Positions 58,543-64,000 of a DNA stretch of 64,000 nt are shown here, in pieces; positions within the stretch are counted from its first letter, which is position 1, and every line of letters begins with the position of its first letter. The DNA is taken from NCBI GenBank assembly GCA_944371995.1, contig CALVYD010000004.1, positions 1 to 64,000 of the forward strand. The letters are read 5' to 3'. Under the pieces are notes generated by a model that saw only the letters and a program-made list of their open reading frames with translations, ran no database searches and was not told the origin of the DNA. The translations under genes were made by a program, and so were the position numbers. This stretch comes from an uncultured Bacilli bacterium (lineage in GTDB: Bacteria > Bacillota_I > Bacilli_A > RF39 > UBA660).

Positions 58543-59640
58543 ATGGAGAAAGAGGAACTTATTAATATTATTTCTTATAGTGTACAACATCATGAGATTG
58601 CTCCAGGTTTTTTTGATTATTTATATGAAGAAGTTAAAGATTCTATTATATTAACAGAAATAATTAAAGAAAAATTTGATTTTATACTTTCTGCTTTTCC
58701 TAATAATTCTTTTTTTTCATTGGTTTTGGAAGAATTATCATGTTATGATGATATGCATTCTCATATTGTTAAGAATATTCCTATCGTATTAAAATATTTT
58801 CATGGAGATTTAGATAATCTTTCTACTTTTTCTATACAAGAATATGTGAATTCTCATTTTTCTGAATTAGTATCCTATATTCCTAAAGACACTTTTTTTG
58901 CTATGGCTATTTCTGATTATTATGTGCAAGAAAAGAATAGGAATCTATTAAATCAGTATTTAATGGATTATAAAAAGGATTATGTTTCTTTTTTACTTGG
59001 GAAAAAGTTATCTTTATCTTATTCTGATACACAACTTGATACTCTTATGGATGTTTTAGTTATGTTAGTAGATGAACTTTTGAAACATGAAGAACTTTCT
59101 TATGTTGATATAAAATTGCTTTCTGCAGGGTCTTTTTCTGATGTTATAGAAATAGGAAGTAAAGTAGTAAAAGTTGGTGATGAACGATATACCTATTTTA
59201 TGCCTAATAGTCCTTATTTTTTGGCACCATTAATTAGGGTTAATTTAGAAGATATTTCTTTTCTTAAAGGAACAATTGAAGTTGTTGAAAAAGTGGATAC
59301 AGATATTCATATTTCTGAGTCTGAATTATACGAGTTATATAGGCTGATTCGTTTGGATAAGCAGATATGGTTAGATGTAAAAAAAGAAAATGTAGGTAGA
59401 CTTTTATGTGATAATACGATTCATTATAAAAAGACACTTTATCCTGATTCTATTACTCGTGGCCTTCTGGGAGAAAATACCACGGTTTTAAAAAAAGGAG
59501 ATTATGTGGTTTGTGATTTAGACCATTTAGTGTTTGAAGAAGTTTTTCAGAATGATTTTGGTTTGCGACAAAATTTCTATCTTTCTAATGCTTATGATTT
59601 TGAAGAAAAATATCAAAAGTCTAAAATAAAAAATGATTAA
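58543..59640 (+). CDS. Kinase-like protein with helical N-terminal domain (paralog 2)
   Basis: The 365 residues parallel the gene at 56933: N-terminal helical domain (about 1-185), then LLSAGSFSDVIEIGSKVVKVG (Gly-rich loop and lysine), WLDVKKENVGRLL (D-x-K-x-x-N) and VVCDLDHLVFEE (DFG position). The middle NLEDISFLKGTIEVVEKVDTD is nearly shared. Similarity is obvious along the whole length, but the two differ at most positions, so duplication is old. AGAAGGTGAG precedes the ATG. Its last 4 bp overlap the end of the convergent Crp/Fnr gene. Confidence 0.62.
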   Translation: MEKEELINIISYSVQHHEIAPGFFDYLYEEVKDSIILTEIIKEKFDFILSAFPNNSFFSLVLEELSCYDDMHSHIVKNIPIVLKYFHGDLDNLSTFSIQEYVNSHFSELVSYIPKDTFFAMAISDYYVQEKNRNLLNQYLMDYKKDYVSFLLGKKLSLSYSDTQLDTLMDVLVMLVDELLKHEELSYVDIKLLSAGSFSDVIEIGSKVVKVGDERYTYFMPNSPYFLAPLIRVNLEDISFLKGTIEVVEKVDTDIHISESELYELYRLIRLDKQIWLDVKKENVGRLLCDNTIHYKKTLYPDSITRGLLGENTTVLKKGDYVVCDLDHLVFEEVFQNDFGLRQNFYLSNAYDFEEKYQKSKIKND

Positions 59641-60263
59641 ACATTAATTTTAATTGTTTTTTCATGTTTTTCTATCAGACCTTTTTCTTCCATTCTTTTT
59701 AATTCTCTCATTAAATTTGATCTATCTACAAATAAATATTCTGCAATGGCTTTGTAGGATGTGGTTACTTTAAATATATGATTGTCATTCATTCTCTGTT
59801 TTAAGAAAAATAATAATTTTTCTTCTACACTACGTTTGGATAATAGTTCTATTTTCTCATTTTGTTGTTTGTTATCTACTATTAATAAGTCGAATAATGT
59901 CATGACTAAATTGTTATGAAATGAACAGTTGATATTACAATTTTTTAATATGTTATAATAATCAATAAAAATTACTTCTGTTTCTTTATTACTGATAATG
60001 TAAATGTCATCTTCCGTATCTTGAAAAAATAAATTTGAAAATATGTCATTTTCTTTTAACTCTCTCATTATAGTTACATTTCCTTCACTATCATTTTTAA
60101 CAATATTAGCTTTTCCATAGGTTATAAAACCTATGTTTTTTTTTGTTGGAAAAGAACTTAATATAGTTTCTTTATTGTAAAATATTTTACGTTTGACATT
60201 GACACAGTTTGACAAATTCTTCTTAAATTCTGTTATTCTTGTTTCTTCTAGTGTTTTTGTCAT
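59637..60263 (-). CDS. Crp/Fnr family transcription regulator
   Basis: The 208 residues have an N-terminal cyclic-nucleotide-binding-like barrel (about 25-115, GFITYGKANIVKNDSEGNVTIMRELKENDIFSNLFF). A dimer helix and a C-terminal winged helix follow (about 140-205, KRSVEEKLLFFLKQRM, TSYKAIAEYLFVDRSNLMRELKRMEEKGLIEK). Three cysteines lie in the N-terminal half: C22, then two close together in NCNINCSF, which might hold a cluster. That is a guess, as the usual Fnr cysteine spacing is not present. It is divergent from nrdDG and likely controls it. I chose the ATG at 60263, with GAGGTG upstream. Confidence 0.85.
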   Translation of the reverse strand: MTKTLEETRITEFKKNLSNCVNVKRKIFYNKETILSSFPTKKNIGFITYGKANIVKNDSEGNVTIMRELKENDIFSNLFFQDTEDDIYIISNKETEVIFIDYYNILKNCNINCSFHNNLVMTLFDLLIVDNKQQNEKIELLSKRSVEEKLLFFLKQRMNDNHIFKVTTSYKAIAEYLFVDRSNLMRELKRMEEKGLIEKHEKTIKINV

Positions 60264-60285
60264 ATTTATCACCTCAATATTTTTA

Positions 60286-60314
60286 ATTTTAACAAAATTT
60301 ATTTATTGTTGCAA
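60286..60314 (-). promoter_or_regulatory. Promoter of the Crp/Fnr gene, overlapping the operator
   Basis: On the minus strand, TTGCAA (60314-60309), 17 bp, TAAAAT (60291-60286). The -35 lies inside the operator, which fits autorepression. Confidence 0.55.
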
Positions 60315-60323
60315 ATGCAACAA
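60306..60323. promoter_or_regulatory. Perfect 18-bp inverted repeat, probable Crp/Fnr operator
   Basis: TTGTTGC-AAAT-GCAACAA, seven-bp arms, is the only good palindrome between the divergent regulator and nrdD. Its centre (60314.5) is about 42 bp before the predicted nrdD transcription start, the class II position of Crp/Fnr activators. Confidence 0.65.
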
Positions 60324-60344
60324 ATGTTTTTTCTTTTTGTAGAG

Positions 60345-60350
60345 TAGAAT
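60345..60350 (+). promoter_or_regulatory. -10 element of nrdDG
   Basis: TAGAAT with no recognisable -35 at the right distance (60322-60327 reads AAATGT). Such a promoter would need an activator; the operator at 60306-60323 is in the right place. Confidence 0.5.
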
Positions 60351-60381
60351 GGAATCTATAGAATAGGGAGATAGTATATAT

Positions 60382-62514
60382 ATGACGAAAGATATTATGA
60401 TTGTAAAAAGAAATGGTAATTTAGAAAAATTTGATCCAGAACGAGTAAAAAAAGCAGTTGTTGCTAGTGCTGAGAGAGTTATGGTTGATTTGACCGAGGA
60501 TGCTTTAGAACAAATTGTTTCTAAAGTAAGGGAATTTTTAAGTACTCAGACTAGTAATCCTACGGTAGAACAAGTTCATAGCTGTTGTGAAGCGGCTTTA
60601 GAACAAATTAATCCTTTAGTTGCGAAAAGTTATAGAGAATATCGTGATTATAAAAAAGAAATTGTTCATATTTTAGATAAAGTGTATAAGAAAGCACAAG
60701 TTATTACTTATATTGGTGATAAAGAATGTTCAAATATGGATAGTGCTTTAGTTACTACACAGAGATGTCTAATTTATAATAGTTTAAATAAAGAACTTTA
60801 TAAAAAATTTTTTTTGACAGCTAATGAAATAGAAGCTTGTAAAGATGGATATATTTATATTCATGATATGGCTTTTCGAAGAGATACTATGAATTGTTGT
60901 TTGTTTGATATGGCCAATGTTTTAAAAGATGGTTTTGAGATGAGTAATCTTTGGTATACTGAACCGAAAACATTACAGACAGCTTTTAATGTTCTAGGAG
61001 ATGTTATTATTAATACTACAGCCATGCAGTATGGTGGTTTTACGGTTCCAGAAGTTGATACTGTGTTAAAAAAATATGCTAAGAAAAGTTATGATATGTA
61101 TTATCAGGAGTATTTAGATATTAAGGGTGAAGAGTATAGAGAAGAAGCAGAGGAGTATGCTTGGAAGAAAACTATACGTGAGTGTGAGCAAGGTTATCAA
61201 GGTGTTGAGTATAAACTTAATACTGTTAGTTCTAGTAGAGGTGACTATCCTTTTGTGACATTTACTTTTGGTGTAGATACTGATAAGTACGCAGTAATGA
61301 TTACAAAAACTATGTTGGATGTACATCGTAAAGGTCAAGGAAAGAAAGGATTTAGACGTCCTACATTATTTCCTAAACTTGTATTTTTGTATGATAAAAA
61401 AGTTCATGGAGAAGGTGGATGTCTTCGTGATAGTTTTCTTACAGCTATTAAATGTAGTGAAAAAACAATGTACCCGGATTATTTGTCTTTAAGTGGAGAG
61501 GGATATGTTCCAGAAATGTATAAAAAGTATGGTAGAATTGTGTCTCCCATGGGATGCAGAGCATTTTTGTCACCATGGTATGAGCATGGCGGAATGGAGC
61601 CAGTAGATAAAAATGATAAACCGGTTTTTATTGGTAGATTTAATATCGGGGCGGTTTCACTACATCTACCTATGATTTTGGCAAAGGCTCGTGAAGAACA
61701 AAAAGATTTTTATGAAGTATTAGATTATTATTTAGAAATGATTCGCCATATTCATCTTAGAACTTATAGGTATCTTGCAAAACGTAAAGCATCTACGAAT
61801 CCACTTGCATATTGTCAAGGTGGTTTTTATGGAGGACATTTAAAACCAGAGGAAGCAATTGAGCCTGTATTAAAATCTTCTACTGCATCTTTTGGCATTA
61901 CGGCTTTAAATGAGTTACAAGTTTTATATAATGGGAAAAGTATTGTAGAGGATGGACAATTTGCACTTGATGTTATGAAATATATCAATAAGAAAATAAC
62001 AGAGTTTAAGAATGAAGATCATATTTTATATGCAATTTATGGAACACCAGCTGAGAATTTGTGTGGCTTACAAATTAAACAGTTTCGTAAGAAATATGGA
62101 ATTATTCCTGGCGTTAGTTCTCGTGAATATGTCTCTAATAGTTTTCATTGTGGTGTCTGGGAAGATATTACAGGAATCGAGAAGCAAGATTTAGAAGAGA
62201 GATTCTGGGATTTATTTCGAGGTGGACGTATTCAATATGTTCGTTATAATTTAAGTTATAATACAAAAGCTATGGTTACTTATGTAGAAAGAGCTATGGA
62301 AAAGGGTTTTTATGAGGGTGTTAATTTGTCTTTATCTTATTGTAACCATTGTGGACATGAAGAATTAGATATGGATGTGTGTCCAAAATGTGGTAGTACG
62401 GATCTTACTAAAATTGAGAGAATGAACGGCTATTTGTCTTATTCAAGAGTTCATGGAGATACGATGCTTAATAATGCTAAAATGGTGGAAATTTCTGAAA
62501 GGAAGTCTATGTAA
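60382..62514 (+). CDS. nrdD: Anaerobic ribonucleoside-triphosphate reductase (class III)
   Basis: NrdD reduces ribonucleotides to deoxyribonucleotides with a glycyl radical and works only without oxygen. The 710 residues begin with an ATP-cone (about 5-95, VKRNGNLEKFDPERVKKAV). The catalytic barrel follows with the active cysteines (MNCCLFDMANVLKDGFEMSN near 172). A zinc site CNHCGHEELDMDVCPKCG is near 655. The radical glycine is probably G683 in RMNGYLSYSR, where many family members have RVCGYLG. It overlaps nrdG by 1 bp. No class I or II enzyme is in the window. Confidence 0.96.
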   Translation: MTKDIMIVKRNGNLEKFDPERVKKAVVASAERVMVDLTEDALEQIVSKVREFLSTQTSNPTVEQVHSCCEAALEQINPLVAKSYREYRDYKKEIVHILDKVYKKAQVITYIGDKECSNMDSALVTTQRCLIYNSLNKELYKKFFLTANEIEACKDGYIYIHDMAFRRDTMNCCLFDMANVLKDGFEMSNLWYTEPKTLQTAFNVLGDVIINTTAMQYGGFTVPEVDTVLKKYAKKSYDMYYQEYLDIKGEEYREEAEEYAWKKTIRECEQGYQGVEYKLNTVSSSRGDYPFVTFTFGVDTDKYAVMITKTMLDVHRKGQGKKGFRRPTLFPKLVFLYDKKVHGEGGCLRDSFLTAIKCSEKTMYPDYLSLSGEGYVPEMYKKYGRIVSPMGCRAFLSPWYEHGGMEPVDKNDKPVFIGRFNIGAVSLHLPMILAKAREEQKDFYEVLDYYLEMIRHIHLRTYRYLAKRKASTNPLAYCQGGFYGGHLKPEEAIEPVLKSSTASFGITALNELQVLYNGKSIVEDGQFALDVMKYINKKITEFKNEDHILYAIYGTPAENLCGLQIKQFRKKYGIIPGVSSREYVSNSFHCGVWEDITGIEKQDLEERFWDLFRGGRIQYVRYNLSYNTKAMVTYVERAMEKGFYEGVNLSLSYCNHCGHEELDMDVCPKCGSTDLTKIERMNGYLSYSRVHGDTMLNNAKMVEISERKSM

Positions 62515-63053
62515 TGAAGTATCATAATATTACAAAAGCGGATATGCTTAACGGGGAAGGGCTTCGTGTGGTACTCTGGGTTTCTGGTTGTTCTCACCAT
62601 TGTCCTGGCTGTCAGAATGCAATTACCTGGGATCAAACAGAAGGGTTAGAGTTTGATAATACTGCTAAAGAAGAAATTTTTGCTGAACTTGAAAAGGACT
62701 GGTGTAGTGGTCTTACACTATCTGGAGGTGATCCTTTATTTTATGGTAATCGATGTGATATTTCTAGTTTGGTTGTTGAAGTCAAAGAGAAATTTCCTAA
62801 TAAAACAATATGGCTTTATACAGGGTATACCTGGGAAGAATTATTAGAACAGGTAACGTCTGATAATAATTTAGATACAATTTTGAAACATATTGATGTA
62901 TTATTAGATGGAAGGTTTGTTTTGAAACTTGCTAGTTTAAAAATACATTATGTAGGAAGTAGTAATCAAAAAATTATTGACGTTCCGAAAAGTTTAGCTA
63001 ATCAAGAAAAAATATTATATATTGATAATAGTGAGGTTTTAGAAAGTGAATAG
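62514..63053 (+). CDS. nrdG: Anaerobic ribonucleotide reductase activating protein
   Basis: NrdG is the radical SAM enzyme that makes the glycyl radical on NrdD. The 179 residues have WVSGCSHHCPGCQN with C26-x3-C30-x2-C33 binding the 4Fe-4S cluster, GLTLSGGDPLFYGN and TIWLYTGYTWEEL. Length is normal. It starts inside the stop codon of nrdD and overlaps the next frame by 8 bp, so all are in one operon. Confidence 0.96.
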   Translation: MKYHNITKADMLNGEGLRVVLWVSGCSHHCPGCQNAITWDQTEGLEFDNTAKEEIFAELEKDWCSGLTLSGGDPLFYGNRCDISSLVVEVKEKFPNKTIWLYTGYTWEELLEQVTSDNNLDTILKHIDVLLDGRFVLKLASLKIHYVGSSNQKIIDVPKSLANQEKILYIDNSEVLESE

Positions 63054-63321
63054 TATAGTAAATAAATTAAATAATGGTTATACTTTGTATTTTTCTTATG
63101 ATAGAGATGAAAATGCTAGAGCTGGTTATTTAAAGAAAACTGATTATGGTATGATACCTAGTGCTTTGACAGGTGAGGCAGAATTTCCATATGTTTTAGA
63201 TTTGGTAAAGCAGGGTCGTACTTTGCAACTTTGTCTTAGTGATGTTGGCTTTATGTTTACTGCTATGCTTGGCAATGCGATATTAGAGGGACCTTATGGA
63301 GAAGAAGAGTGCCTTGATTAA
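63046..63321 (+). CDS. Unknown small protein, probably truncated by an in-frame stop
   Basis: The 91-residue frame starts with GTG at 63046 inside nrdG and ends at TAA (63319-63321). The sequence NNGYTLYFSYDRDENARAGYLKKTDYGMIPS looks like a real soluble domain of mixed alpha/beta type. No family is recognised. The same frame stays open after the TAA for another 48 codons to a TAG at 63469. This suggests that one gene of about 140 codons has been cut by a nonsense change, or that a sequencing error is present. Confidence 0.6.
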   Translation: MNSIVNKLNNGYTLYFSYDRDENARAGYLKKTDYGMIPSALTGEAEFPYVLDLVKQGRTLQLCLSDVGFMFTAMLGNAILEGPYGEEECLD

Positions 63322-63469
63322 ACAATTGTTGTCAGTGATTCAAATATTATGTTAGTTTTAGAAAATAGAGAACATGTTAGTTATCAGAAGGCTTACCGAT
63401 TGTATGGTAGTGATAAATATCGTGTTTATACAAAGAAATTTTTGGAGGGAAGTAAGTATGAGAAATAGA
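63322..63469 (+). pseudogene. Second half of the split small gene (same frame)
   Basis: After the TAA the frame reads TIVVSDSNIMLVLENREHV, then SYQKAYRLYGSDKYRVYTKK, and stops at 63469. An ATG at 63350 could start a 39-residue protein, but no ribosome site is visible. The frame overlaps the start of dut by 12 bp. Composition is protein-like, with Tyr, Lys, Arg and Val in normal amounts. Confidence 0.45.
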
Positions 63470-63910
63470 GGATTTGAAATAGTTAAAGGTTATGAAGATA
63501 AGGATATCCATATTCCAGTTAGAAAGACAAAACATTCTGCTGGATATGATGTGGAGGCTGCAGAAGATATTGTAATACCAAAGTATTATCCTGGTATTAA
63601 GCCGACATTAATTCCTACAGGGTTAAAAGCGTATTGTAGGGAGGATGAGTGCTTTTTATTATTAAATCGTAGTAGTGGCCCTAAAAAAGGGTTTGTGCTT
63701 GCTAATAGCGTTGGTTTAGTAGACTCTGACTATTATGGTAATCCTGATAATGATGGTCATTTTTACTTTGCTTATTTTAATTGTAGTGATCATGATATTA
63801 ATGTAAAAAAAGGAGATGTTATTGGACAAGTAGTATTTCAGAAGTTTTTAGTTACGGATGACGATAGTGCAGTTGGAGAGAGACTAGGAGGGTTCGGGTC
63901 TACTGATTAA
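63458..63910 (+). CDS. dut: dUTP diphosphatase (trimeric dUTPase family)
   Basis: It hydrolyses dUTP to dUMP, which keeps uracil out of DNA and feeds thymidylate synthesis. The 150 residues show the motifs TKHSAGYDVEAAEDI (1), LLLNRSSGPKKGFVLANSVGLVDSDYYGN (2 and 3, with catalytic Asp), VKKGDVIGQVVFQKF (4) and RLGGFGSTD (5). All five motifs are present. I chose the ATG at 63458 with GGAGGG upstream; a longer frame from 63374 runs through the previous gene. It follows the nrdDG operon, so dNTP genes are grouped. Confidence 0.95.
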   Translation: MRNRGFEIVKGYEDKDIHIPVRKTKHSAGYDVEAAEDIVIPKYYPGIKPTLIPTGLKAYCREDECFLLLNRSSGPKKGFVLANSVGLVDSDYYGNPDNDGHFYFAYFNCSDHDINVKKGDVIGQVVFQKFLVTDDDSAVGERLGGFGSTD

Positions 63911-64000
63911 AAATCTAAAAAAATTAAAAATATTTAAAAGCTATTTTTTTTAATTTTTAATTTTTTTTTGCAATTTTTTCTTGTAAAATGTTGAAAAATA
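63911..64000. other. AT-only downstream region
   Basis: Nearly pure A/T after the dut stop. An A-rich stretch (63911-63938) could pair with the T-rich one at 63944-63969 and end transcription. Too little sequence remains to the window edge to name anything else. Confidence 0.3.

Noticed and set aside
60382-62514. RMNGYLS as a lost radical glycine motif in NrdD
   Set aside because: The glycine is kept; variation of the residues before it is seen in class III enzymes of Bacillota, so this is not treated as a defect.
1-64000. UGA as tryptophan (mollicute code)
   Set aside because: TGA is used as the stop of khpA and rseP, conserved tryptophans are TGG, and no in-frame TGA is needed in any recognised gene.
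1-64000. tRNA or rRNA genes and a prophage
   Set aside because: I saw no tRNA-like cloverleaf with CCA, no rRNA sequence, and no capsid, terminase, portal or integrase genes. A faint tRNA cannot be excluded without a covariance search.

Overview
The window is AT-rich, almost gap-free chromosome from a low-GC Gram-positive bacterium (Bacillota, Bacilli or Erysipelotrichia-like). TGA is used as an ordinary stop, for example at the ends of khpA and rseP, so this is not a UGA-Trp mollicute. Endospore genes are present: CotE, a CotD-like coat protein, SpoVS and two tiny YjcZ-like proteins. The only ribonucleotide reductase seen is the oxygen-sensitive class III NrdDG. Together these suggest an anaerobic, spore-forming, probably gut-associated organism. 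That is an inference. No rRNA, tRNA, prophage or intact transposon was found.

Layout. 1-5.7 kb: a partial unknown gene, a HerA/DUF87 ATPase, ffh, a CotD-like gene and rpoZ. 5.7-13 kb: recX with a polytopic membrane protein, prsA, the YjcZ pair, a CmpB-like membrane protein, a HIT hydrolase, a coiled-coil protein and sufS. 13.9-17 kb: a short SSB, a scar of an IS200/IS605-type element, a kinase-like protein, a GNAT enzyme and pyrimidine-nucleoside phosphorylase. 17-23 kb: a surface island (thioester-domain adhesin, sortase, membrane protein), two D,D-carboxypeptidases, an SGNH hydrolase and spoVS. 23-31 kb: zinc-ribbon membrane proteins, a T-box-controlled dipeptidase-serS operon, and an operon resembling B. 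subtilis ydjGHI (zinc ribbon, TPM and SPFH proteins) that lacks pspA.

31-36.4 kb: three unrecognised proteins, then miaB-ricA-cotE in the B. subtilis order. A four-unit degenerate CRISPR-like array, with its own promoter and terminator, lies between ricA and cotE. 36.9-40.3 kb: rpsP-khpA, then uppS-cdsA-rseP without dxr. 40.4-50.7 kb: priA, fmt, rlmN, prpC, prkC, rsgA and rpe in the B. subtilis order, but def and rsmB are missing and unfamiliar membrane proteins fill their places. 50.7-54.7 kb: two paralogous membrane proteins, a 3D/RlpA-like wall protein and a small acidic protein. 54.7-59.6 kb: tex and two kinase-like paralogs separated by a tnpB remnant. 59.6-63.9 kb: a Crp/Fnr regulator divergent from nrdDG with a perfect 18-bp operator between them, an ORF split by an in-frame stop, and dut.

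Promoters are easy to read. Most are TTGACA- or TTTACT-like, a 17-bp spacer, then TATAAT, only 20-45 bp before the start codon. Several apparent N-terminal extensions are therefore promoter DNA, and I moved the starts accordingly. The four spore-type transcription units instead carry CATANNNTA, which matches the sigma-E/sigma-K -10 element.

The strongest candidates for something new are the promoter-driven CRISPR-like mini-array, the Crp/Fnr operator placed for class II activation of nrdDG, the kinase-like family around TnpB scars, the pspA-less ydjGHI-like operon, the sortase without its usual arginine, and a putative ADP-ribosyltransferase-like membrane protein in the def position.
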